DNA of 35,583 nucleotides, from assembly GCA_910585205.1 (NCBI GenBank), contig CAJUCC010000004.1, forward strand, positions 1 through 35,583, in the 5' to 3' direction. Below are positions 1-8,313 of this stretch, in pieces. The notes below the pieces were generated by a model. The model saw only the letters and a list, made by a program, of their open reading frames with translations, was not told the DNA's origin and ran no database searches. Within the stretch, counting starts at the first letter, position 1. Each line of letters starts with the position of its first letter. Position numbers and translations under genes: made by a program. The DNA is from an uncultured Lachnospiraceae bacterium. GTDB lineage: Bacteria; Bacillota; Clostridia; Lachnospirales; Lachnospiraceae.

Positions 1-90
1 AATCTATATAAACAATTTGGATTTTACACCATAGATAGTTATAACAATAGTCCTATGAGTACATCAATATATATGAGATTGGATTTATGA
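1..90 (+). CDS. GNAT-type N-acetyltransferase, C-terminal fragment cut by the window edge
   Basis: Frame 1 is open from the first base to a TGA at 88-90 and encodes 29 residues. They begin NLYKQFGFYTIDSYNNSP and end in YMRLDL. The pattern L-Y-x-x-x-G-F-Y followed by a short loop and a final hydrophobic strand ending in R-L-D-L is typical of the last two strands of GNAT acetyltransferases (acetyl-CoA-dependent acyl transfer to an amine). Only the tail is visible, so substrate and subfamily cannot be assigned. The 209 bases after it show no gene. The AT-rich composition matches the following lipoprotein gene. Confidence 0.55.
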   Translation, partial: NLYKQFGFYTIDSYNNSPMSTSIYMRLDL

Positions 91-299
91 TTTTTTCCGT
101 CTATTAGAAATGACAGATGTAGTTTAATCAGTCAATAATCAAAAAACAGACAGATTGCGCTCGCCATTAATAGCTCGTTTGGTGTTTGGCAGATAATCAA
201 GCAGCAACAGCTTAAAGCATTGTGTACCCATTGAAAATCAGCCTATAAATATGCAATAAAAATAGTATGATATAAAATATATTTTGGAGGAGAATAGTT

Positions 300-1073
300 A
301 TGAAAAAGAAATTATACGGTACTATTTGTTTATGCGGTCTTGTTTTAATTGTGTTGTGTGCATGTGGAAAAAACACAAATTCAGAAGTAAATGTCACGCC
401 TATTCCCGATGGCCTTGAATCGGAATATGAGCGGAACTCTCCGGAAATAGAGAAATTGCGTGAAAAATACCCAGAATACTTTGCGCTTGGAACCTTCAAG
501 GGGCTGGAGGTTTATGTTTGGCAGATGGCAGAGGATGACTATCGTTTTGGGCTGATGCAAGGAACCAACCGTATGAAAACTTTGGAAGAGATGATGGCAT
601 TAAAAGGTGCAACATCAGAGGAAATGGCATTGATTCTGTCTACCTTTGATATAGAAGACAGAGATATTTTTGTGATTCCATGGCAGAATCCCATTTCCGG
701 TTATATGGTCACGGATGATATGGTGAAAGACCCGGAATACATAGGCAATATACGAATTATGCTGGGACTGGATTTGGATGAAGAACAACCGCCCAAACAG
801 GAAGAAGCGGATGCAATGTATGACAGAATCCCTGTGGTAAGAGTAAATGGTAAATTATATTATGACACAGGGAGAGAAAGCACGATCAGCGGGCGTTGTG
901 GAAATATGGATGGAGAAATAACGTCAACCGTCGACGAAACTGAAATACCAACAAAAGATAATCAGTCTAATTTTGGGAGCGGATTTGGTTATCAGTATGG
1001 AGCAGACGATACAATAGAGATTTATATGAATGAAACGTGGTTTGTCTTTGAATGCAGAGAAGAATCCGAATGA
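300..1073 (+). CDS. small lipoprotein of unknown function
   Basis: The 257-residue product begins with a lysine-rich n-region (MKKK), a hydrophobic stretch and a lipobox L-C-A-C with the acceptor cysteine at residue 22. It should therefore be exported and lipid-anchored on the outer face of the membrane. A GGAGG at 286-290 lies about nine bases before the ATG and supports the start. The mature part is acidic and soluble, with an E/K-rich helical region after residue 45 and no domain I recognise. Composition is clearly more AT-rich than everything after about 1105, so this segment may have a different history from the rest of the window. Function unknown. Confidence 0.8.
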   Translation: MKKKLYGTICLCGLVLIVLCACGKNTNSEVNVTPIPDGLESEYERNSPEIEKLREKYPEYFALGTFKGLEVYVWQMAEDDYRFGLMQGTNRMKTLEEMMALKGATSEEMALILSTFDIEDRDIFVIPWQNPISGYMVTDDMVKDPEYIGNIRIMLGLDLDEEQPPKQEEADAMYDRIPVVRVNGKLYYDTGRESTISGRCGNMDGEITSTVDETEIPTKDNQSNFGSGFGYQYGADDTIEIYMNETWFVFECREESE

Positions 1074-1104
1074 GAAAAGGAACGATAGATAAGTCAAATA
1101 ATTC

Positions 1105-1378
1105 ATTACAGGTCTTGCAGCCCTGGGCCGGAACGGAGAAATCCACCACCGTCAAATCTTGAAAATCAGGCCGGTAGAGGGTTTCCCGTATCTGCTTGAT
1201 AATCTCCGGCAAACCGCGCAGGATGGGCACAGGAAATTCGATGATGCCAAGATGCCCGTTCCGCTTTGGCCGATAACGTCAGCCCCTGTCGCCTCCGGCA
1301 TTTTCTTTTCCAGGGGGATGCCCATGATCGCCGCCGTGTTTGCGGGTAAGCCCCGTGGCAGGCTCTCTCAATCACCAT
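1105..1378 (-). pseudogene. DUF2000-family pseudogene, frameshifted twice and truncated
   Basis: Read on the minus strand, three pieces in different frames join into a DUF2000-like protein. The first is a start at 1378 (MVIE). The second is LPRGLPANTAAIMGIPLEKK, continuing to GADVIGQSG. The third is NGHLGIIEFPVPILRGLPE, continuing to LTVVDFSVPAQGCKT. Family members, as I remember them, read PVGLxANTAAVLGxSLGKxLPE ... HLGITxIPIPIL ... LTVVDFSxxAQ in that order. One missing base near 1366-1371 and one missing A in the run at about 1259-1260 would restore a single frame. Similarity stops near 1105, where the AT-rich segment begins, so the C-terminal ~25-30 residues are lost. Its intended start overlaps the end of the transporter gene, suggesting it was the third gene of that operon. 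Two sequencing errors could explain the frameshifts but not the truncation. Confidence 0.65.
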
Positions 1379-2285
1379 GACGCCCGTTTTGTTTTACACC
1401 TTTTCTCAAAAATAATTTGCCCTCCGACAAGAGCAGACCCGCCAGCGTCAAAACCGTCCCGGCAGCAGCCAGAACGGTGATTTTTTCATGGAGAATTGCC
1501 ACAGAAGTCACCACCGTAATCAAGGGAACCATGTAGATGTAAACGCTCGTCCTGACCGCGCCCAACGCCTTGACCGCGAAATTCCAGGTGACAAAGCACA
1601 GGGCCGATGCGCCCAGTCCCAAAAAGAGAATGTTGAACAGGTACACAGGATTTGCAAACCTTGTCAGTTCCGGTTGGAAATCAAACAGGAATGGTGTCGG
1701 GAGCATGAACAGGATGCCATAACAAAACACTCGCCGGGTGGTGAGAATGGTGTGGTAGCCGTAGCCGCTGATTTTCTTTATCAGTACCGAATAAAAGGCC
1801 CAGATCAACGCAGCCAGCAGCGCCAGCAAGTCCCCGGTGGGGTTCAGCTTCAGCCGGGAGCCGTTGAAACTGATAAGCGCGATCCCGGCCATTGCGACTG
1901 CAAAGCCAATGAAAAAGCCGGCGCGGGGCTTTTCTTCTTTTAGAAACAAGTGGGACAGAATTGCCGTGAAAAACGGAGCTACGGAAATAATCACCCCGAC
2001 ATTGGAAGCCATCGTATAGGTAAGCGCAATATTTTCCAGCAGGTAATAAAGGCATATCCCGCACAGCCCCGCAGCGGCAAAGGTCAATTCCTGCTGCCTG
2101 TTCGTCCCCTCCAGACGGCGGGGATAAACGACAAACAGGGCCGCCAGCCCCATGACAAAGCGGTAAAACAGTATCTCTACCGGCCGGAAGTCGGCCAGCA
2201 GAATTTTGGTGGAGATAAAGGTCGTTCCCCAAATGATGATTGTAAGCAGGGCGGAGAGATGGCCCGCTGTTCCGTTACCTTTCAT
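1368..2285 (-). CDS. EamA/DMT-superfamily transporter (RhaT/YdcZ-like permease)
   Basis: A 305-residue membrane protein with about ten hydrophobic helices arranged as two tandem EamA repeats. The first repeat carries IIIWGTTFIS near residue 20 and the second a similar ALIWAFYSVLIKK near residue 170, the usual internal duplication of drug/metabolite transporters. These are inner-membrane exporters of small metabolites; the substrate cannot be read from sequence. I chose the ATG at 2285 rather than an upstream in-frame start, because it overlaps the end of the regulator gene by 11 bases (translational coupling) and the extra N-terminal residues of the longer form look like antisense to that gene. 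The regulator upstream probably controls it. Confidence 0.88.
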   Translation of the reverse strand: MKGNGTAGHLSALLTIIIWGTTFISTKILLADFRPVEILFYRFVMGLAALFVVYPRRLEGTNRQQELTFAAAGLCGICLYYLLENIALTYTMASNVGVIISVAPFFTAILSHLFLKEEKPRAGFFIGFAVAMAGIALISFNGSRLKLNPTGDLLALLAALIWAFYSVLIKKISGYGYHTILTTRRVFCYGILFMLPTPFLFDFQPELTRFANPVYLFNILFLGLGASALCFVTWNFAVKALGAVRTSVYIYMVPLITVVTSVAILHEKITVLAAAGTVLTLAGLLLSEGKLFLRKGVKQNGRHGD

Positions 2286-3111
2286 GCGGCATTCCCTCCG
2301 TGTCCCTGAATATGTCCCGATAAATTCCGGGGGCCAGGCCAAGAAATCGGTTGAAATAATTGGTAAAATGGCTCTGGTCGGAGAAACCGGTTTGCAGCGC
2401 CGCCTCAACGGGGGGAACGCCTTGCTCCAATAACTTTTTGGCCTTGCCGATGCGGATGTTTTCCAGATAGCTGTACGGTGTGACGCCTTTTGAGCGGGCA
2501 AAGGCCCGGAGCAGGGTGGATTTGCTCAATCCGGCACATCGGCAAATCTGATCCAGATAAATCCGCTCGGCGTAATGCTGTTCCATAAAGGAGCAGGCTG
2601 TTTCAATTTCCTCCCGGCGCTCCGGGATGCAGCGTTCAAAAGGCTGGCCGTATTGCTGTATCAGCAGAGTGGTCAGGAGCAGCAGAGTTTCCCCTTTCTC
2701 CAACTCGTCGGAACCTTTCATCACCAGCTCATGAAGGGGGCGCAGATAGCAGGCGATTCCTTCATCAGAGATTACATTTTGGGAAAATCCGGGCAACTCC
2801 CGTCTGCCGGTGACTTTCTCCGTCAAGTCCAGCATGACATCTTTGGTGATGTTGAAGCCCCGGTAATCCAGCGTACCGCCGTCACTCTGGACACAGGCGT
2901 GGTTATCCCCCGGATTGAACAAAAGAACATCACCCTTTGCGACGGTGTACTCCTGATTTTTGCAGGACAGGACACGCTCCCCGTCCTCCATAAATCCAAT
3001 CACATAATATTCATGGAAATGGTTTGGGAAAGGCTGTACGATGCCTTCAAAACGGTAAGCCTCAATGCGGAGTTCGCCATCGTAGACGACCGTTCGCACC
3101 TCTTTTTTCAT
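2275..3111 (-). CDS. AraC-family transcriptional regulator with cupin sensor domain
   Basis: 278 residues. The N-terminal ~110 residues form an AraC-type cupin: FPNHFHEYYVIGF, then GDVLLFNPGDNHAC, a histidine-containing effector pocket. The C-terminal ~100 residues hold the two helix-turn-helix motifs: IYLDQICRCAGLSKSTLLRAF, then the signature TPYSYLENIRIGKAKKLLEQG and GFSDQSHFTNYFNRFLGLAP. It should bind DNA as a ligand-responsive activator, most likely of the overlapping transporter gene (and formerly the DUF2000 gene). The start at 3111 has a TAAGGAG Shine-Dalgarno on the minus strand at 3120-3126. Confidence 0.92.
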   Translation of the reverse strand: MKKEVRTVVYDGELRIEAYRFEGIVQPFPNHFHEYYVIGFMEDGERVLSCKNQEYTVAKGDVLLFNPGDNHACVQSDGGTLDYRGFNITKDVMLDLTEKVTGRRELPGFSQNVISDEGIACYLRPLHELVMKGSDELEKGETLLLLTTLLIQQYGQPFERCIPERREEIETACSFMEQHYAERIYLDQICRCAGLSKSTLLRAFARSKGVTPYSYLENIRIGKAKKLLEQGVPPVEAALQTGFSDQSHFTNYFNRFLGLAPGIYRDIFRDTEGMPHER

Positions 3112-3136
3112 GTGGTATACCTCCTTACTGACGTTT

Positions 3137-3142
3137 ATTATA
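3137..3142 (-). promoter_or_regulatory. probable -10 element for the AraC/EamA operon
   Basis: On the minus strand this reads TATAAT, an exact -10 hexamer 25 bases upstream of the AraC start and just ahead of its ribosome binding site. No convincing -35 is seen at 16-18 bases. A TTTACA lies about 22 bases upstream, which is too far. The promoter may be activator-dependent, as is common for AraC-controlled genes, but that is inference. Confidence 0.4.
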
Positions 3143-3201
3143 TCAGAAAGAATTTCTGCCGGCTTGTAAAATATCTTCAGTGCAGCAACTACGCAAGCGG
3201 C

Positions 3202-3241
3202 GCAAACGCCCTAACCGCTATGTATTCCTTCCTGCGTTTGC
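3202..3241. repeat. short inverted repeat in the divergent intergenic region
   Basis: GCAAACGC at 3202-3209 is matched by its reverse complement GCGTTTGC at 3234-3241, separated by 24 bases. It lies between the divergent AraC and YD-protein genes. It could be an operator or chance; there is no other support. Confidence 0.25.
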
Positions 3242-3333
3242 ACGGCTGTGTCTGCCCCTCTTTTACACTTGAGAAATACATAAAAGGAGAGTAAAATAAG
3301 AGAAAAATCCGGCAGCAAAGGGGGTGTGGTCCG

Positions 3334-4701
3334 ATGAAATCCAAAAAGAACCGGCGTGGCCTGACGGTCAGAGTGATTGCGATCTTGCTTCTGGGCGCTT
3401 TGGCCGTTGCGCATCCCCGGATCCGGGATGCCATGGGCGGCCTGCGGGAAAAGACGGAAAAGCGGCGGTCCGGGGAATGGATTTCGATCGGGGATACAAG
3501 TGTTTATGCGGCGGACGACGCTTACCGGTTGTTTGGTTATACACAGTTTGCCTGGTATGAAGACAAACAGGTGGGGGAATATACCTATGATGCGGACGGG
3601 TATCTGACGCACTGTATGACGTGGGAGTATGATGCGGCGGGCAATCTGATATGCGAGCGTGAGGGAAACTGTTATGAGGATCTCACGGCGGGAACGAACA
3701 GGTCTGTCTTCGCCTATGACAGCAAAAACAGGGTGACTTACGAGAAACGATATGAATGGGGCGTCGTAGCGGAAGAACGGTTCTATCGATATGTGCCGGA
3801 AGGCTGTACCTGTGTGCGGTATGTTTACCAGATCGGGACACACGGGGACTGGTCTCTGGCATATAAGGAAGCAATTCTGTACAATGAAAACGGAGACGAA
3901 CTGTGCCGCATGGAATATGACCGAAACGAAGAGGTGTATCATACACAGTTTTCCTTATATGACGATGCGGGCAGGCTGATCTGCCAGACCGGTTACGGAA
4001 ACGGACAGACATGGACATACCGATCGGAGTGGACGGCGATGGGAGATCATATCTGGGAGGGAACCACATACCATTCGCAGGCAAAGAAACAGATTGGCGT
4101 ATATCTGTACGATTCGCAGGCGATAAGGCAGACGGAACGGTATCGGTATGATCCGGATACGGGTGAGAAAAGACTGTTGCTGCGGCAGGGGAATTTTCAG
4201 GACGGCAGGCCGCGTGATGTCTATGCGGCGTCTTATGACGGGGATTTGCTGCTGTGGGAAATATGCTGTGAATCCGGCAAACTGGAATATTTTACGGCCG
4301 TATCCTATGATGAAAACGGCGCCGTCAGTGAAGAAAGGGCCTGTGTGCGGGATGCGAACGCCGGGTATCTGCGTATACTGCGCCGGTTTGTGTATGACGG
4401 GGCGGGCCGCGCGGCAGCCATGTATGAATATGACGATCAAAATGCTGTTTTGCAGGGCGGATTCGGGAGAAACGGCGAAAACGGATATGGGGAGGTAGTA
4501 TTTGACGGTGAGCGGGGCACGCCCTCACGCATTACGCTTTATAATACGGCAGGCATCTTGTTGCAGCAATTTGCCTTTGACCGGGACGGGAAATGGATTG
4601 CGGATGACGGAATCGGAATCCGGGAGGGCGCCGGGATGAGAGAAGCCGGGGCATATGAGAACAAAAGGGGGAGCGAACAATATGGCAATAATCGGGATTG
4701 A
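3334..4701 (+). CDS. membrane-anchored YD-repeat (RHS-like) protein
   Basis: 455 residues. A basic start (MKSKKNRRG) is followed by a single hydrophobic segment at about residues 11-26, so the protein is either secreted or anchored by its N-terminus with the rest outside. The remainder holds repeated Y-D units: YTYDADGYLT, WEYDAAGNLI, FAYDSKNRVT, LYDDAGRLI, RYDPDTGEK, VSYDENGAVS, FVYDGAGRAA and YEYDDQNAVL. These are the beta-strand/turn units of YD/RHS shells. It is far shorter than Rhs toxins, has no RHS core motif or toxin-like C-terminus, and no immunity gene follows. Its last 20 bases overlap the Hsp70 gene, so the two are probably translated together. The role is unknown; a surface scaffold or a client of the following chaperone are guesses. 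Confidence 0.8.
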   Translation: MKSKKNRRGLTVRVIAILLLGALAVAHPRIRDAMGGLREKTEKRRSGEWISIGDTSVYAADDAYRLFGYTQFAWYEDKQVGEYTYDADGYLTHCMTWEYDAAGNLICEREGNCYEDLTAGTNRSVFAYDSKNRVTYEKRYEWGVVAEERFYRYVPEGCTCVRYVYQIGTHGDWSLAYKEAILYNENGDELCRMEYDRNEEVYHTQFSLYDDAGRLICQTGYGNGQTWTYRSEWTAMGDHIWEGTTYHSQAKKQIGVYLYDSQAIRQTERYRYDPDTGEKRLLLRQGNFQDGRPRDVYAASYDGDLLLWEICCESGKLEYFTAVSYDENGAVSEERACVRDANAGYLRILRRFVYDGAGRAAAMYEYDDQNAVLQGGFGRNGENGYGEVVFDGERGTPSRITLYNTAGILLQQFAFDRDGKWIADDGIGIREGAGMREAGAYENKRGSEQYGNNRD

Positions 4702-6403
4702 TCTGGGGACGACAAATTCACTGGTAACGGTCTGGCGGGGCGGACAAATCGAACTGGTACCCAATGCGTTCGGAGAATATCTGACGCCGTCGGTTGTCAG
4801 TGTGGGCAAAGACGGCGAGGTTCATGTGGGCCGGGTGGCAAAGGAAATGTTGATTACGAACCCGGAAAATACCTTTGCGGAATTTAAACGGAACATAGGG
4901 ACAGAATATCGGTACGGGACGGCGAAAAAGTATACGTCGGAGGATTTGTCTTCGTTTGTTCTGCGCAAGCTTCGGGAAGATGCGGAGAACTACTTGGGGG
5001 AACCGGTGACGGAGGCCGTAATCAGTGTGCCGGCCTATTTTAATGATGATAAGCGGTGTGCGACCAAAAATGCCGGCCTGCTGGCCGGTCTGCGCGTGGA
5101 ACGGCTGATTAATGAGCCGTCTGCGGTGGCGCTGAAACATCATATCGGGAAAGCGGAATCGGAGACGTTTATTATTTTTGATTTCGGAGGCGGTACGCTG
5201 GATGTGTCCCTTGTGGAAGCCTTTGAGAATATGGTTGAGATTCAGGCGGTGGCCGGCGACAATTATCTGGGCGGGAAAGATTTTAACGAGATCATAGCAA
5301 AAGACTTTTACGAAGAAAATCATATTATGGAAAATCTGCTGTCGGGGGCGGAGAAGGGGATTGTAATCAAAGAGGCGGAAGCGCTGAAATGGGAGCTCTC
5401 CGGGAAAAACAAAGCGGAGCGCAGGATCCGCCTGGGCGGTGCGGAATACAGGATGCGTATGACAAACCAACATCTGATCCATATTTCCGCCGAGCTGTTC
5501 AAACGGATGTCGAAGCCGATCCGCCAGGTAATAAACGACAGCGGGATACAGCCGGACGAGATCGATCAGCTGATTCTGGTAGGCGGTTCTTCCAAAATGC
5601 CGATTGTGGCACAGTATTTAAAGACCCTTTTGGATATTCCGGTCATAGTGGAGGCCAATCCGGATGAGAGCATAGCCATGGGCGTGGGAATTGCGGCGGC
5701 GATCAAAGAGCGCACCGGAGATGTGAAAGATATGATTCTGGCCGACATCTGTCCGTTTTCTCTGGGGACGGAGATCTATGACGGCAGCTTTTCCCCTATT
5801 ATCGAGCGCAACGATACACTGCCCTGCAGCAAAACGGAGACTTATGTCACGGTGCGGGACAATCAGACCGTTATGACGTTTCCCATCTATCAGGGTGACA
5901 ATCTGATTGCCAAGGAAAATCTGCTGCTCGGGACAATGGAGGTTTCGAATCTTCCCAAAGCGCCGAAGGGCAGCGTGGGTGCGAGCGTGACCTTTCTGTA
6001 TGACATTAACGGCATTCTCGATATTCGGATTAAGAGTAACGGTCAGGTATTACACAAGGTTATTATGAATAAGAAAATCGGCCTGAGCGAAGAAGCGCTG
6101 CAGAAACGTCTGGAAGAACTGCGGCAGATGACACTCAGCCCGCTGGAAGACGAAAAGAATCTGTTTTTGATGGAGCGGGCGCAGCGGCTGTACCGGGAAT
6201 GCAGTCCGCAGGTACGGGAATACATTGTCAGACAGTTGATGGTCTTCCGGTCTGTCCTGGAAAACGGGCAGGGACGGGAAGTGCGGGAAGCCTATGTTCG
6301 GTTTTCCATCTATCTGGACGCCGTGGAGGAGAATAAATTTGACTTTGACGGCTTTGATGAGTCCTTCTTTCGGGATGACCGCTATGCGGACGAGGACGAC
6401 TGA
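4682..6403 (+). CDS. HscC-like Hsp70 chaperone (short DnaK homologue)
   Basis: 573 residues. The actin-like ATPase domain is intact: phosphate-1 GIDLGTTNSLV at residues 4-14, INEPSAVALKH, phosphate-2 FDFGGGTLDVSLVE and adenosine motif ILVGGSSKMPIV. The substrate-binding domain is recognisable (ADICPFSLGTEI ... VRDNQTVMTFPIYQGD), but the helical lid is short and the end is a small acidic tail (DDRYADEDD) rather than DnaK's EEVD-like region. Length and the lack of hallmark DnaK/GrpE neighbours fit the HscC-like branch. I chose the ATG at 4682 because an AGGGGGAG lies 8-15 bases upstream and the product then starts directly at the ATPase core. It sits between the YD protein, which it overlaps by 20 bases, and two J-like genes. 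It probably refolds or remodels specific partners. Confidence 0.92.
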   Translation: MAIIGIDLGTTNSLVTVWRGGQIELVPNAFGEYLTPSVVSVGKDGEVHVGRVAKEMLITNPENTFAEFKRNIGTEYRYGTAKKYTSEDLSSFVLRKLREDAENYLGEPVTEAVISVPAYFNDDKRCATKNAGLLAGLRVERLINEPSAVALKHHIGKAESETFIIFDFGGGTLDVSLVEAFENMVEIQAVAGDNYLGGKDFNEIIAKDFYEENHIMENLLSGAEKGIVIKEAEALKWELSGKNKAERRIRLGGAEYRMRMTNQHLIHISAELFKRMSKPIRQVINDSGIQPDEIDQLILVGGSSKMPIVAQYLKTLLDIPVIVEANPDESIAMGVGIAAAIKERTGDVKDMILADICPFSLGTEIYDGSFSPIIERNDTLPCSKTETYVTVRDNQTVMTFPIYQGDNLIAKENLLLGTMEVSNLPKAPKGSVGASVTFLYDINGILDIRIKSNGQVLHKVIMNKKIGLSEEALQKRLEELRQMTLSPLEDEKNLFLMERAQRLYRECSPQVREYIVRQLMVFRSVLENGQGREVREAYVRFSIYLDAVEENKFDFDGFDESFFRDDRYADEDD

Positions 6404-6438
6404 CCAAAGCAGGTACAGCGGGGAGGGCTGATAAGGGG

Positions 6439-7188
6439 ATGGATATGTGGAATATGCTTGGTATCAGCCCGACTCAGGCGCTGCAAAGTGCCTGTAAAGC
6501 GGCTGTGCGGTATGCGAAAAGCGCCGCATCCGAAACGAACGCAGAGATTCCGGCGAAGCCGGAAGTCCGGCCGCAGACAGCGCCTGAGAAAGAAGCTGAA
6601 CCTGAGAAAAAAGCTGAGGGTGAGAAAAAAAGCGGACTTCAGAGAGAATCTGAAATGTTTGATTATGCAGGGATCGATGCGTTTGCCCGGCAGATATGCA
6701 ATATATCAGGCTGGAAACGGAAGACAATCCTTTACTTTGCGCAGCATCTGAAGACGTTTCATAACACTGAGGATTTACCGCAGGACGGGATATGGGAGAC
6801 AGATCTGCCGGCTTTTCGCAGGCTGATGCGCCGCTTTCCGCCGCGCAAAACGATGCAGGAGGAATATCTGACCGAAGCGGGCAGAGCGTTATCCGAACAG
6901 ATTCGTGTGGTATTTGCCCGGCAGGGAAGGGAATTGTACGGGGATAACGAAAAGGACATAACCGACTACATACAGGTCTGGCTCACATACGGCGAACGAT
7001 ATGACCGGAAGATTCGTGAGCGGTTTGGCTGTTCCTATCAGGAAGCGGTCAGCCGGATCTACAATATGGAACGGAGGCGGAGCCCTTTGCGGCTGAAAAA
7101 AGAGACAAAAAGGCATATCCTGTCCGTTCGGTTCAGCAGGCAAAAGCCGCACGGGGAAAGCGGCGGCGATCAAAAGGGCAGGGTGTAA
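6439..7188 (+). CDS. J-like protein with the central J-domain region deleted
   Basis: 249 residues and a paralogue of the next gene. Residues 1-10 (MDMWNMLGIS) match that protein's MNIWKYLDIE, and LQSACKAAVRYAK matches its LQNAYKTALQYAK. The roughly 30 residues between these blocks in the paralogue (J-domain helices II-III and the HPD loop) are absent. A charged linker rich in PEKEAEPEKKAEGEKK follows at about residues 48-68. Then comes the shared domain: KTILYFAQHLKTFH, IWETDLPAFRRL, FARQGRELYGDNEKDITDYI. There is no membrane segment. Because the HPD loop is missing, it should not stimulate Hsp70 ATPase as a normal J protein does. It lies 35 bases after the Hsp70 gene. An adaptor or antagonist role is inference. 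Confidence 0.75.
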   Translation: MDMWNMLGISPTQALQSACKAAVRYAKSAASETNAEIPAKPEVRPQTAPEKEAEPEKKAEGEKKSGLQRESEMFDYAGIDAFARQICNISGWKRKTILYFAQHLKTFHNTEDLPQDGIWETDLPAFRRLMRRFPPRKTMQEEYLTEAGRALSEQIRVVFARQGRELYGDNEKDITDYIQVWLTYGERYDRKIRERFGCSYQEAVSRIYNMERRRSPLRLKKETKRHILSVRFSRQKPHGESGGDQKGRV

Positions 7189-7193
7189 CCGCA

Positions 7194-8279
7194 ATGAATA
7201 TTTGGAAGTATCTGGACATCGAGCCTACGACGGATATTGCGCAGATTCAGTCTGCCTATGCCCGTCAGGCGAAAAAATATCACCCGGAAGAATATCCGGC
7301 GGAGTTTAAAATACTGCAAAACGCCTATAAAACGGCGTTACAATATGCAAAACATAAGAAAACGGCGGCCGCAGCGCCGCCGCAGAGACGGCCGCGGCCG
7401 GAAACTGTGGAGGCGAAACAGGAAACAGCGGTTGTTGTGAAGAAAACGCCCGCACGTGTGCAGGAAGCGGAGCAGACCCATACCGATGTGTCGGCTGCGC
7501 GCGTTTCCTATGACTTCAGCGAAATCGATACATACGGCGACCGGGAGCAGTTTTTCAGACAGTTTCACCTGCTTGTCTATAATCCGTATCTGATTAACAA
7601 TGTAACGGCGTGGCAGATATTTCTGGACGTCCCCGCTTTCGCGGAGCTGTTTCAAAACAATGATTTTCGGGCGGCATTTATAAAAGAAGTCTGCCGCCTG
7701 TACGGATTCAGCCGTGAAACGCTGCTGTACTTTGACCGGTTTCTGATACGGTTTCAAAAAGCGAAACAGCAGCCGGAAAACGGCGCCTGGGAGACGGATG
7801 ATCCGGTTTTCCGGCGGCGGAAACATCGGCATATACGGCTTTCCTTTCTCTCCGGCAGCGGATTTCGAAATAAGGAAGGGAACGCGTTTCACGAAACGAT
7901 TATAGCATCCTTTTCCCGTCAGGGCAGAACGATAGACCTGAACCGGAGAAAGGATGTGGGAGATTATCTTCGCAGCTATCTGTTGTTTGCCGCTGCCAAT
8001 GAAGAAAAGCTGGAGCGGTTTTATTGGAAGAGAAAGTATTCGGATCTGAAACTTTTGGCATCCTGCTGCGCCGTTACGATCGCAGCGCTGGTGCTGATAT
8101 TTCTTGACGAATGGCAAAAGGACAGAGCGTATAAGGAACAGCAGGAACTTTTCCGGGAGGAGATTTTGACACAGCAGGAAGCTGCCTACCGGAATCAGTA
8201 TGTAAAGCAGAAGGCGGAAGAAGATATGGATCGTCTGCTGCAACAGTATCGGGAGTGGGAGCAGGGAAACGGGGAGTGA
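7194..8279 (+). CDS. membrane-anchored J-domain-like protein (HPE instead of HPD)
   Basis: 361 residues. The N-terminus is a J domain: WKYLDIEPTTDIAQIQSAYA, then KKYHPEEYP and LQNAYKTALQYAK. The catalytic tripeptide is His30-Pro31-Glu32 rather than HPD. An Ala/Pro/Arg-rich linker follows at about 56-75. The domain shared with the preceding paralogue comes next (ETLLYFDRFLIRF, AWETDDPVFRR, FSRQGRTIDLNRRKDVGDYL). One strong membrane segment lies at 285-307, and the last ~54 residues are a charged, Q/E/K-rich coiled coil. It starts five bases after the preceding stop. It is probably the membrane-tethered co-chaperone of the upstream Hsp70. Whether HPE is active is open, because the Asp is normally essential. 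Confidence 0.8.
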   Translation: MNIWKYLDIEPTTDIAQIQSAYARQAKKYHPEEYPAEFKILQNAYKTALQYAKHKKTAAAAPPQRRPRPETVEAKQETAVVVKKTPARVQEAEQTHTDVSAARVSYDFSEIDTYGDREQFFRQFHLLVYNPYLINNVTAWQIFLDVPAFAELFQNNDFRAAFIKEVCRLYGFSRETLLYFDRFLIRFQKAKQQPENGAWETDDPVFRRRKHRHIRLSFLSGSGFRNKEGNAFHETIIASFSRQGRTIDLNRRKDVGDYLRSYLLFAAANEEKLERFYWKRKYSDLKLLASCCAVTIAALVLIFLDEWQKDRAYKEQQELFREEILTQQEAAYRNQYVKQKAEEDMDRLLQQYREWEQGNGE

Positions 8280-8313
8280 TTTCCGGCAGAAGCGTACCAT
8301 CCGGGCAGGAATG

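Noticed and set aside
3334..4701. Rhs/contact-dependent toxin
   Set aside because: Too short, lacks the RHS core motif and a variable toxin C-terminus, and no immunity-like gene follows.
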